From contig JAITCS010000082.1 in NCBI GenBank assembly GCA_031282935.1, positions 1 through 5,274 on the forward strand: DNA of 5,274 nt, in the 5' to 3' direction. Source of the DNA: Cellulomonadaceae bacterium (lineage in GTDB: Bacteria > Actinomycetota > Actinomycetes > Actinomycetales > Cellulomonadaceae). The notes beneath the pieces were generated by a model that saw nothing but the letters and a program-made list of their open reading frames with translations, did not search any database and had not been told where the DNA came from. The position numbers and the translations under genes were made by a program. Positions 1 through 4,788 of this stretch are shown here, piece by piece (the stretch's first letter is position 1; every line of letters begins with the position of its first letter).

Positions 1-172
1 CCTGCCCAATATCAACGATCAGCGACCAGTCCCGCACCGGAGTCCCTGGCCGAACCGTGCCCGCTGCGATCCCGGCGGCCACTGAAGCCGCTTTCACCTG
101 CAACAGGTACGTCGAGGCGGGAGAACGCGGGCCGGAGGCCGACCCGGTAACGCCAAGGGTTCTAATAAGCAT
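1..172 (-). CDS. MBL-fold hydrolase, Rv1339-like (C-terminal part outside window)
   Basis: The first 57 codons of a gene reading leftward out of the window, from the ATG at 172. The start of the protein (LGVTGSASGPRSPAS, residues 6-20, then TYLL) matches the opening strand and loop of the actinobacterial MBL-fold family of M. tuberculosis Rv1339, which reads LGCSGSVVGPDSPASGYLL; the later LIVDIGQ (51-57) corresponds to the LVIDFGGG strand. Rv1339 homologues have been reported as atypical cyclic-AMP phosphodiesterases, so hydrolysis of a cyclic nucleotide is a family-based inference. The HxHxDH metal site would lie beyond the window and cannot be checked. Between the two conserved strands there are roughly 20 extra residues rich in Ala, Val and Gly. 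The start lies 6 nt after the murI stop with AGGG four bases upstream, suggesting co-transcription and coupled translation with murI, an order also found in mycobacteria. Confidence 0.82.
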   Translation of the reverse strand, partial: MLIRTLGVTGSASGPRSPASTYLLQVKAASVAAGIAAGTVRPGTPVRDWSLIVDIGQ

Positions 173-178
173 GGCACC

Positions 179-988
179 CTAGCTCTCTACCAGCGCCACG
201 GCAGCAACCTCGGGTCCTAAGAACCGACGTGCCAATTTCTCAAAGTTTTCTGGATTACCAGTGGACATAAAGCGGTGTTTCGGCGCGCCGATATTCTGTT
301 CCCGCTCCAAATCGTTAGCTACCAAAGCCCGATAAACGTCTTTCGCAGTTTCTTCAGCCGAAGAAACTAAATGCACATCCCGGCCCATAACGTATTGAAT
401 AGCGCCCGACAACAACGGATAATGGGTACACCCCAAAACCAAAGTGTCCACCCCGGCGGCTTTCACGGGAGTTAAGTATTCTTTCGCCGCTGCCATAACT
501 TCCGGGCCGGAGGTAATACCCTTTTCAACTAAGGGCACAAAATCCGGGCAAGCCTGCGCAGTGATATCCAAACCGGGGGTCACCTCAAAGGCATCCTCAT
601 ATGCTTTCGACTCAATGGTGGCTTTCGTGCCGATAACCCCAATCTTGCCAGATCGCGAGGTCAAAACCGCCCGCCGCGCCGCTGGCCTAATCACCTCGAT
701 CACCGGGATGCCGCGACGCACCTCGTAGCGCTCCCTGGCATCAGGCAAAGCCACAGACGTTGCCGAGTTGCAGGCGATGACCAGCATCTTTACGCCTTCA
801 TCCACCAACCGATCCATCACCGCGAGCGCCATCGCGCGCACAGCACCAAGCGGTTTGGGGCCGTAGGGGGCATTCGCCTCATCGCCAATGTAAAGGATTT
901 CCTCATTAGGCAGTTGATCCAAAATCGCGCGCGCCACCGTTAAGCCACCGACACCACTGTCAAAGACTCCGATGGGGGCGTTGTTCAT
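179..988 (-). CDS. murI: Glutamate racemase
   Basis: Converts L-glutamate to D-glutamate, the second amino acid of the peptidoglycan stem peptide, in the cytosol without a cofactor. The 269-residue product has the usual family length. Visible motifs: [10 protein letters not shown] (9-18) with the conserved Asp10-Ser11; the PYG motif (41-43); CNSATS (73-78) with catalytic Cys73; and GCTHYPLL (186-193) with catalytic Cys187 and neighbouring His189. [12 protein letters not shown] (146-157) is the usual ACPxFVPLVE segment. One oddity is GDEANAPYG at 35-43, where most relatives I know read GDTA(N/R)xPYG, so Thr is replaced by Glu37. The ATG at 988 has no Shine-Dalgarno sequence but lies 6 nt from a TAAGCT -10 box, so the mRNA is probably leaderless. 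The MBL-fold gene follows 6 nt after the stop. Both catalytic cysteines are intact, so an active enzyme is expected. Confidence 0.97.
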   Translation of the reverse strand: MNNAPIGVFDSGVGGLTVARAILDQLPNEEILYIGDEANAPYGPKPLGAVRAMALAVMDRLVDEGVKMLVIACNSATSVALPDARERYEVRRGIPVIEVIRPAARRAVLTSRSGKIGVIGTKATIESKAYEDAFEVTPGLDITAQACPDFVPLVEKGITSGPEVMAAAKEYLTPVKAAGVDTLVLGCTHYPLLSGAIQYVMGRDVHLVSSAEETAKDVYRALVANDLEREQNIGAPKHRFMSTGNPENFEKLARRFLGPEVAAVALVES

Positions 989-994
989 TGTATT

Positions 995-1000
995 AGCTTA
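995..1000 (-). promoter_or_regulatory. murI -10 box, leaderless promoter
   Basis: On the minus strand TAAGCT (TANNNT pattern) is followed by 6 nt (AATACA) and then the murI ATG at 988. That spacing would put the transcription start at or next to the A of the ATG. No purine-rich ribosome binding site is present in the 12 nt before the ATG, which supports a leaderless transcript. No recognisable -35 hexamer is seen at 16-18 nt upstream. This is inferred from the pattern; no start site was measured. Confidence 0.6.
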
Positions 1001-1036
1001 TCGCCCGCGAACTCAGCGGATTGCCATAAAACTCCC

Positions 1037-1058
1037 ATTGTGAGCAACATCTCACAAT
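1037..1058. promoter_or_regulatory. Perfect inverted repeat upstream of murI, candidate operator
   Basis: ATTGTGAG, six bases, then CTCACAAT form a perfect 8-bp inverted repeat of 22 bp total. If the murI transcript starts at 988, the repeat spans about -49 to -70 with its centre near -60, a position typical of class I activators. It contains TGTGA and TCACA halves like a CRP/GlxR site, but they are 8 nt apart rather than 6, so a canonical CRP-family site is unlikely. It could also be a weak transcription terminator for the DUF2017 gene, but the stem has only three G-C pairs and is not followed by a U run on the minus strand. An operator is the better reading. Confidence 0.5.
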
Positions 1059-1082
1059 TTCCCGTCGCGACCGCGCGGCGCC

Positions 1083-1098
1083 ACGCCGAAACTGGCGT
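1083..1098 (-). terminator. Small stem-loop just after the DUF2017 stop, possible terminator
   Basis: ACGCC, six bases, then GGCGT form a perfect 5-bp stem beginning 8 nt past the DUF2017 stop codon. It is followed on the minus strand by very GC-rich sequence (1061-1082) and no U tract. It may help end or protect the clpS-DUF2017 transcript, but a 5-bp stem can occur by chance at this GC content. Confidence 0.25.
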
Positions 1099-1106
1099 AT
1101 TTCCTA

Positions 1107-1973
1107 CTATTCTAGGTCAGCTAACATAGCTTGGACTAGTGATTCTTGCGCCAAACCTGCGACAAGGTACACGCTGGCCAAGAACTGATAGTCCGAGGCC
1201 ACCGTCGGCAGGTTGCCATGCTGCGCCTGCGCCGACCACCGCATCGCCTCGGCGTCCAGCCGCTGCGCGTCCGCCTCATCCTTGATGCCCAGTTCCGTGG
1301 CCACCGCTAACCGGAAATCCGTCAACGCGGCCGCGACGGCTTGCGCTTGTTCTTTTTGTACGATTATGCGGCCGTTTCTTCTTGCGCCTTCGAGCAGCAG
1401 CCTGATAAACAGTTCCAGATTTTCAGCTTTGTTTTTCGCTATTTCGGTTTGCGCTAAATACCGGAACTCTTTTGCAACGCCTGCGTCGAATTTGCTGGCT
1501 GGGGGCAAAAGTCGCTTTATTAGCGGAGATTCGGTAATGTCGGGGGTCGCTCTGGTGGCCGAAAAATCTGCCGCGTTGTCGTTAATAAAGGTTGGGGCGG
1601 CACCTGCGGCCACGTCGAATTGCTTAGCCAAGTCGCCCGCCGGGGTGAAGTCCAGGCTCGCCAAGATTTCGGCGTCGGCTATCGGGTCGCGGTTGTCCGT
1701 GTCCGTGTCCGTGGCTGCGCTGGCGGCGTCGTCGTCGGCTAGCCGGTTCTCGCCGCCGAACTTCGTTTCTTTGCGGTCGGCGTGTTCGGCTCGTTCCATC
1801 CCGTCGCGTTCCATCTCGGTGCGTCCCGTTCCGTCTCCGCGATCCATCACGCCGCGTTCCATTACCGCACGCAAGGGCGGCAAAATCTCCGCCGCCAACC
1901 CGGCAAAAGCCTCAATCTCGGGCGCTTCCCAGACGGCCCCGTAGCCGCCCGCCACCCCATAAAACGGCGTCAA
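1107..1973 (-). CDS. DUF2017 family protein with low-complexity insertion
   Basis: A conserved actinobacterial protein of unknown function (DUF2017), normally encoded next to clpS as here. Family-like parts are the N-terminus (1-36, GVAGGYGAVWEAPEIEAF and LAAEILPPL) and the helical C-terminal region (about 149-288), including SPLIKRLLPP (149-158), EFRYLAQTEIAKNKAENL (169-186) and DYQFLASVYLVAGLAQESL (261-279). Between them, residues about 37-148 are mostly low complexity: a MER/MDR-rich stretch (38-61), an acidic-Ala run and a TDTDTD run (88-93). Relatives I know are about 180-220 residues, so this 288-residue form carries roughly 70-100 extra residues. No membrane segment or signal peptide is apparent. 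The start is a TTG at 1973, chosen because AGGAGG lies 8 nt upstream; the closer ATG at 1978 is in another frame and stops after two codons. It probably shares a transcript with clpS, which suggests a role near Clp proteolysis, but this is inference only. Confidence 0.88.
   Translation of the reverse strand: MTPFYGVAGGYGAVWEAPEIEAFAGLAAEILPPLRAVMERGVMDRGDGTGRTEMERDGMERAEHADRKETKFGGENRLADDDAASAATDTDTDNRDPIADAEILASLDFTPAGDLAKQFDVAAGAAPTFINDNAADFSATRATPDITESPLIKRLLPPASKFDAGVAKEFRYLAQTEIAKNKAENLELFIRLLLEGARRNGRIIVQKEQAQAVAAALTDFRLAVATELGIKDEADAQRLDAEAMRWSAQAQHGNLPTVASDYQFLASVYLVAGLAQESLVQAMLADLE
1695..1712. repeat. Triple hexanucleotide repeat inside DUF2017 gene
   Basis: GTCCGT occurs three times in perfect tandem on the plus strand. 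Read on the coding strand it encodes alternating Thr and Asp (residues 88-93). Slippage would add or remove two residues and keep the frame, so it would change linker length rather than switch the gene off. Confidence 0.85.
1792..1862. repeat. Interspersed CGTTCCAT repeats inside DUF2017 gene
   Basis: The octamer CGTTCCAT occurs at 1792, 1807 and 1855, with one variant CGTTCCGT at 1827. On the coding strand it encodes the repeated Met-Glu-Arg units of residues about 38-61. The imperfect spacing (15, 20 and 28 bp) points to an old, degenerated expansion rather than a fresh tandem array. Confidence 0.6.
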
Positions 1974-1981
1974 AGCATGTA

Positions 1982-1987
1982 CCTCCT
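1982..1987 (-). promoter_or_regulatory. Strong Shine-Dalgarno site deciding the DUF2017 TTG start
   Basis: AGGAGG on the minus strand lies 8 nt before the TTG at 1973 and only 3 nt before the ATG at 1978. The ATG opens just ATG-CTT-TGA, whose stop overlaps the TTG. Spacing favours the TTG, and only that frame gives the conserved protein. Confidence 0.75.
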
Positions 1988-2091
1988 AAATGTGCTCGGT
2001 TTGAGTGGAGTGCAAGGCGGAACCCCGCAGTAGCACAGGCGGTGCTTCGGAGCGGGTGACAACGCCGCAATCCGCCAAACCCGTGCGCATT

Positions 2092-2394
2092 TCATCCTTC
2101 TTGGTGCATCGTGGCCCATAAACCCGCCTGATGCATCGCCTGCACATGAACCTCCATCTGCTCGCGGTTCCCGGTGGCCACGGCCGCGCTGCCCTCATTG
2201 TGAACCTGCCACATCAAATCCTCCGCCTGGGCCCGCGGGTACCCAAAATGGCTCATAAAAACGTAGGTCACATAGTCCATCAGATTCACCGGGTCATTCC
2301 AAACCCGCACGGTCCACGGCTGGTCAAGGCGCAGCAGCTCCTCAACCTCTGGGCGTTCCAGGGTCGCGGGGGCGGCATGCAAAGTTGGCGGCAC
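2092..2394 (-). CDS. clpS: ATP-dependent Clp protease adaptor ClpS
   Basis: Adaptor that binds N-end-rule substrates (bulky hydrophobic N-terminal residues) and delivers them to the Clp unfoldase of ClpCP/ClpAP. From the GTG at 2394 the protein has 100 residues, the usual size. The core is unmistakable: [20 protein letters not shown] (27-46), LMWQVHNEG (60-68), [10 protein letters not shown] (75-84) and GLWAT (91-95). Asn33, Asp34, Met39, Met61 and His65 fall at positions of the E. coli substrate pocket (N34, D35, M40, M62, H66); Pro35 replaces the second Asp, as in mycobacterial ClpS. The first 25 residues form the variable flexible tail. The start at 2394 is preferred because TATAAT lies 6 nt before it. 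An alternative GTG at 2412 would add six residues, but its GGAGG is only 2 nt away, too close for normal initiation. DUF2017 follows downstream; pncB is divergent upstream. Confidence 0.95.
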   Translation of the reverse strand: MPPTLHAAPATLERPEVEELLRLDQPWTVRVWNDPVNLMDYVTYVFMSHFGYPRAQAEDLMWQVHNEGSAAVATGNREQMEVHVQAMHQAGLWATMHQEG

Positions 2395-2400
2395 GAAACC

Positions 2401-2406
2401 ATTATA
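2401..2406 (-). promoter_or_regulatory. clpS -10 box, leaderless promoter
   Basis: A consensus TATAAT on the minus strand is followed by 6 nt (GGTTTC) and the GTG at 2394. The geometry predicts a transcript starting at the start codon. No clear -35 hexamer is seen. If the start were instead GTG 2412, this box would lie inside the gene and a weaker box, TATAGG near 2438-2443, would be needed. Confidence 0.55.
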
Positions 2407-2440
2407 TTGCACTTCCTCCGCAGAATACGCCGTTGCGCCC

Positions 2441-2446
2441 TATAAT
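2441..2446 (+). promoter_or_regulatory. pncB -10 box, leaderless promoter
   Basis: A consensus TATAAT is followed by 7 nt (GACCAGT) and the ATG at 2454, the geometry of a leaderless transcript. It lies 34 bp from the oppositely oriented clpS -10 box, so the two -35 regions overlap and the two polymerases would compete for the same DNA. No -35 consensus is visible on this strand either. Confidence 0.6.
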
Positions 2447-2453
2447 GACCAGT

Positions 2454-3929
2454 ATGCACTCCGAAGCGCGCCCACTGCCCGGTTCGTTATCTCGGCCTGC
2501 GGGCGGTTTCACCATTGACCCGCCTTCTTGCGGCTGCCCTGACGGCTGTTCCCCGGCGGGCGAGGTTCCGGCTGTGAAGCCCCCGGCGGCGCGCGCTAAC
2601 ACCGCATTGCTCACGGATAAATATGAGTTAACAATGTTGCAAGCGGCTTTAGCCGATGGTAATGCTTCACGGCATTGTGTATTTGAGTGTTTTACTAGGC
2701 GTCTTGCGCCGGGCCGCCGTTATGGAGTGGTGGCTGGAACAGGCCGATTACTGGAGGCATTAGCGCATTTCAAGTTCAATGAATCCAACCTGGAGTATTT
2801 GGGCAAGAATGATGTTTTCAACGCGCAAACTATAGACTATTTGGCCAACTATAGGTTCACTGGTGATATTTGGGGTTACGCCGAGGGGGAGATTTATTTT
2901 CCGTACTCCCCCATTTTACAGGTGGAGGGTTCTTTTGCTGAGGCTTGTATTCTGGAAACGTTGATTTTGTCGGTTCTCAATTACGATTCTGCGGTTGCCT
3001 CGGCAGCCTCCAGAATGACGGCGGCGGCGCATGGGCGGCCCTGCATTGAGATGGGTTCGCGGCGGGCGAACGAGCAGGCGGCGGTCGCGGCGGCCCGTGC
3101 GGCGGTTATTGCGGGTTTTGTTGGTACTTCTAATTTGGAGGCCGGAAAACGTTACGGACTAAATACGGTGGGCACGGCGGCACATTCTTTCACTTTATTG
3201 CACGATAATGAATTGTCTGCCTTTAAATCGCAGGTTGCCGCTTTTGGGCCTGATACCACTTTGTTGGTTGACACTTATGATTTACAAAACGGGGTTGAGA
3301 ACGCGGTAAAAGCCGGGGGTGCCGCGCTGGCTGCCGTTCGGATTGATTCTGGGGATTTGGGGCCAGAGGCCACGGAAACCCGCAATCATCTTGATCAGTT
3401 AGGTGCTAAAAACACCAAGATTACTGTCACCTCTGATTTGAATGAATATGCGATTACCGAATTAGCGGAATACCCCATAGATACTTATGGGGTTGGCACT
3501 TCCGTGGTGACTGGTTCCGGGGCTGTGACCTGTGAGATGGTGTACAAGCTCACGGCTCGCACCAACTCCCAGGGCATTTTGGAGGGTGTGGCGAAAACGT
3601 CACCAAGCAAGGGTTCGCAGGCGGGGCGAAAGAACGCCGGGCGGCGTTTGGACGGCGACCACAAAGCCGTTGAGGAATTGGTTTTCCAGGGCGACAACGA
3701 TGCTGTCGCTCATTGGAGGCCAGGCGATTCCGATGTGCGCCCGCTCTTGGTGCCTTTGGTTTCCTCCGGTGCCATTGACTCGCGGTGGATTGGTGCGTAC
3801 GGGGTTCACAATGCCATCGAACGCCATGCGGCCTCGCGCGCCGAACTGCCTGCCGAGGCCCTGGACGTTTCCCCTGGCGAGCCGATTATCCCCACCACTT
3901 TCGTCAACCTCCAAGCGCGCGCCTCCTAA
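2454..3929 (+). CDS. pncB: Nicotinate phosphoribosyltransferase
   Basis: Makes nicotinate mononucleotide from nicotinate and PRPP with ATP hydrolysis, the entry step of NAD salvage (Preiss-Handler pathway). The core from residue 51 closely follows M. tuberculosis PncB1: ALLTDKYELTML (51-62), RRYGVVAGTGRLLE (88-101), EMGSRR (199-204), GTAAHSF (240-246) with the His expected to be phosphorylated, LVDTYD (271-276), RIDSGDLG (296-303) and YGVGTSVVTGSGA (345-357). The C-terminus (SPGEPIIPT, 473-481) is intact. The ATG at 2454 gives 491 residues and sits 7 nt from a TATAAT box. It adds about 50 residues before the core, including Cys26, Cys28 and Cys32. A GTG at 2574, with GAGG 8 nt upstream, would remove 40 of them and is a real alternative. 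The extension DNA is about 70% GC, while sampled core lines are 40-45%. Confidence 0.95.
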   Translation: MHSEARPLPGSLSRPAGGFTIDPPSCGCPDGCSPAGEVPAVKPPAARANTALLTDKYELTMLQAALADGNASRHCVFECFTRRLAPGRRYGVVAGTGRLLEALAHFKFNESNLEYLGKNDVFNAQTIDYLANYRFTGDIWGYAEGEIYFPYSPILQVEGSFAEACILETLILSVLNYDSAVASAASRMTAAAHGRPCIEMGSRRANEQAAVAAARAAVIAGFVGTSNLEAGKRYGLNTVGTAAHSFTLLHDNELSAFKSQVAAFGPDTTLLVDTYDLQNGVENAVKAGGAALAAVRIDSGDLGPEATETRNHLDQLGAKNTKITVTSDLNEYAITELAEYPIDTYGVGTSVVTGSGAVTCEMVYKLTARTNSQGILEGVAKTSPSKGSQAGRKNAGRRLDGDHKAVEELVFQGDNDAVAHWRPGDSDVRPLLVPLVSSGAIDSRWIGAYGVHNAIERHAASRAELPAEALDVSPGEPIIPTTFVNLQARAS

Positions 3930-3932
3930 AGC

Positions 3933-3981
3933 GGCGGTTGACGCGCGATATTTCGCGCGCCGCCTGCCGAAACCCCGGCAG
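3933..3981. repeat. Bipartite stem-loop repeat, copy 1
   Basis: Begins 4 nt after the pncB stop. Stem A: GGCGG pairs with CCGCC and an inner CGCGCG pairs with CGCGCG around a 6-nt loop, with TTGA bulged on the left arm (3933-3964). Stem B: CTGCCG, AAACCC loop, CGGCAG (3964-3981), a perfect 6-bp stem. It is followed by TTGAGCCTGTCGAAACC (3982-3998), which resembles a short motif I recall as dispersed in some actinobacterial genomes. Because it follows pncB so closely it may act as its terminator, although there is no U tract. Confidence 0.8.
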
Positions 3982-4000
3982 TTGAGCCTGTCGAAACCCC

Positions 4001-4090
4001 GGCGGTTGACGCGCGTTATTCCGCGCGCCGCCTGCCGAAACCCCGGCAGCAACGCCACCACCCGCACGCAAGCGGCGGCCAGCAGTGGCG
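4001..4090. repeat. Bipartite stem-loop repeat, copy 2 with tail
   Basis: Stem A at 4001-4032 is the same as copy 1 except for the loop (TTATTC). Stem B at 4032-4049 is identical to copy 1. A tail of about 40 bp follows, ending AAGCGGCGGCCAGCAGTGGCG-like (4070-4090), and this tail is shared with copy 3. A fourth, stem-B-only copy (CTGTCG ... CGGCGG) lies immediately before, at 3988-4005. Confidence 0.8.
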
Positions 4091-4117
4091 ATTCATAAAC
4101 TCGCAGTAACCAAAGCC

Positions 4118-4204
4118 GGCGGTTGACGCGCGTTATTCCGCGCGCCCGCCTGTCGAAACCCCGGCAGCAACGCACCTGCCCGCAAGCGGCGGCCAGCAGC
4201 GGCG
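4118..4204. repeat. Bipartite stem-loop repeat, copy 3 with tail
   Basis: A direct repeat of copy 2, offset by 117 bp. Stem A (4118-4150) carries one extra C in its right arm. Stem B (4150-4167) has CTGTCG in place of CTGCCG, which keeps pairing as G-U in RNA. The tail (4168-4204) matches copy 2 with a few bases missing. Unique sequence (4091-4117) separates the two copies. Confidence 0.8.
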
Positions 4205-4269
4205 GGCGAGCGGTACCTCACCGAAGCAGGGTCGTTCGCCGGCCAGGAGGCGTTCGCCGAATCGGGGCG

Positions 4270-4286
4270 CCCGCCGACTAGGCGGG
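4270..4286. terminator. Stem-loop over the DUF3039 stop codon
   Basis: CCCGCC, GACTA loop, GGCGGG form a perfect 6-bp stem whose loop contains the TAG stop of the minus-strand gene. No U tract follows on either strand. It may contribute to 3'-end formation between the convergent genes; the GC background makes chance pairing possible. Confidence 0.3.
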
Positions 4287-4712
4287 ATTCTTGGGGCCGT
4301 CCTTACCGTTGTCACCATCCTGCGGCTGGCGCAGGCCGTCGTAGATTTCCTTACAGGTGGGACAAATCGGGTACTTGTCCGGGTCGCGCCCGGGCACCCA
4401 AATCTTGCCGCACAAGGCGATAACCGGACGCCCAGTGACAGCCGATTCCATTATCTTTTCTTTGCGCACGTAATGGGCGAACCGTTCGTGATCACCATCG
4501 TCGAGGCGCTCTTGCACCTCTTCGCGCTCCAACAACCCCGTGCCCGTGCCACCCCCAGGCCCGCCAGGACCCCCAGGCGCACCCGGAGCACCAGGCGGCT
4601 CAGGCGCAAAATGCCCAACGGGACTCAGCGCCCCTAAAGCACCAGGATTTCGACCGTTCAGACCCTCCCCTAAGGCGGAGAATCTGGCCGACGAGCGCAG
4701 TTGGGTGTTCAC
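4278..4712 (-). CDS. DUF3039 family protein with collagen-like tract
   Basis: A small conserved actinobacterial protein of unknown function. The family core occupies about residues 60-128 of 144: DDGDHERFAHYVRKEKIMES (71-90), RPVIALCGKIWVPGRDP (95-111) and YPICPTCKEIYDGL (114-127). Cys101, the CPTC pair (Cys117, Cys120) and a histidine such as His80 could form a zinc site; that is inferred, not shown. The first 59 residues are not typical of the family: a basic-polar start, then PPGAPGAPGGPGGPGGG (39-55), a run of Gly-X-Pro/Pro-Gly triplets like collagen repeats. No signal peptide or membrane segment precedes it, so a cytosolic flexible linker is likelier than an exported fibre. The GTG at 4712 has no ribosome binding site but follows a TAAAAT box by 7 nt. 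A shorter in-frame start near the core cannot be excluded. It converges on pncB and diverges from the oxidoreductase gene. Confidence 0.9.
   Translation of the reverse strand: MNTQLRSSARFSALGEGLNGRNPGALGALSPVGHFAPEPPGAPGAPGGPGGPGGGTGTGLLEREEVQERLDDGDHERFAHYVRKEKIMESAVTGRPVIALCGKIWVPGRDPDKYPICPTCKEIYDGLRQPQDGDNGKDGPKNPA
4555..4608. repeat. Six imperfect 9-bp tandem units encoding Gly/Pro tract
   Basis: Plus-strand units of the form CCAGGNNNN (for example CCAGGCCCG, CCAGGACCC, CCAGGCGCA, CCAGGCGGC) follow one another without gaps, the last beginning TCAGG. They encode the Gly-Pro-rich stretch of the DUF3039 protein. Changes in copy number would stay in frame. Confidence 0.75.
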
Positions 4713-4719
4713 ATTTCTT

Positions 4720-4725
4720 ATTTTA
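4720..4725 (-). promoter_or_regulatory. DUF3039 gene -10 box, leaderless promoter
   Basis: TAAAAT on the minus strand is followed by 7 nt (AAGAAAT) and the GTG at 4712. The sequence just upstream of the gene is unusually AT-rich for the window, as expected for a promoter. An ATG at 4714 lies in another frame and hits TGA at once. No -35 hexamer is clear. Confidence 0.6.
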
Positions 4726-4788
4726 GTCGCACTGCCCGTTTTAGCCAGAGATTAAGCCGTAGGCGTGATTGTGGGGTTGCGTGCTGAC

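Larger units (their letters stand above)
3930..4277. other. Convergent intergenic region with repeats, no gene seen
   Basis: These 348 bp separate the converging pncB and DUF3039 genes. Reading frames crossing the region on both strands translate to Arg/Ala/Pro-rich sequence that simply mirrors the DNA repeats, so I regard it as non-coding. It holds three copies of a bipartite stem-loop repeat and reaches about 80% GC locally (4021-4080). The likely role is bidirectional transcription termination or mRNA 3'-end protection, which is inference from position and structure. Confidence 0.7.

Noticed and set aside
1037..1058. Canonical CRP/GlxR site
   Set aside because: The TGTGA and TCACA halves are separated by 8 nt instead of the required 6, so it is reported only as an unassigned inverted repeat.
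1213..1944. Long plus-strand reading frame (243 codons) opposite the DUF2017 gene
   Set aside because: Its translation is a Ser/Ala-rich mirror of the opposite-strand codons with no recognisable domain, and the minus strand encodes a clear DUF2017 protein with a strong ribosome binding site.
1974..2091. Separate promoter for DUF2017 in the gap after clpS
   Set aside because: No TANNNT box at a convincing distance was found on the minus strand. Only short weak hairpins are present, so co-transcription with clpS is preferred.
2395..2412. clpS start at GTG 2412
   Set aside because: GGAGG is only 2 nt away, too close for normal initiation, whereas GTG 2394 has TATAAT at leaderless spacing. The difference is six non-conserved residues, so it remains possible.
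2385..2453. Extended pncB start at TTG 2385 or ATG 2445
   Set aside because: Both would lie upstream of or inside the TATAAT box at 2441-2446, and the added residues show no family similarity. The ATG at 2454 has the better promoter geometry.
2490..2597. Long imperfect inverted repeat in the pncB N-terminal extension
   Set aside because: Translations of both strands look alike (GGFT...SPAGE...KPPA), but base-by-base pairing of the arms is only about 12 of 17 in the best stretch and falls out of register, so GC-rich composition explains it well enough.
3532..4098. Plus- and minus-strand reading frames across the end of pncB and the repeats
   Set aside because: They are Arg/Pro-rich, overlap the conserved pncB frame, and repeat only because the DNA stem-loops repeat. 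No start signal is seen.
3933..4204. CRISPR array
   Set aside because: Only three copies with unequal spacing, repeats containing two internal stems, and no similar-length unique spacers. No cas gene is present.
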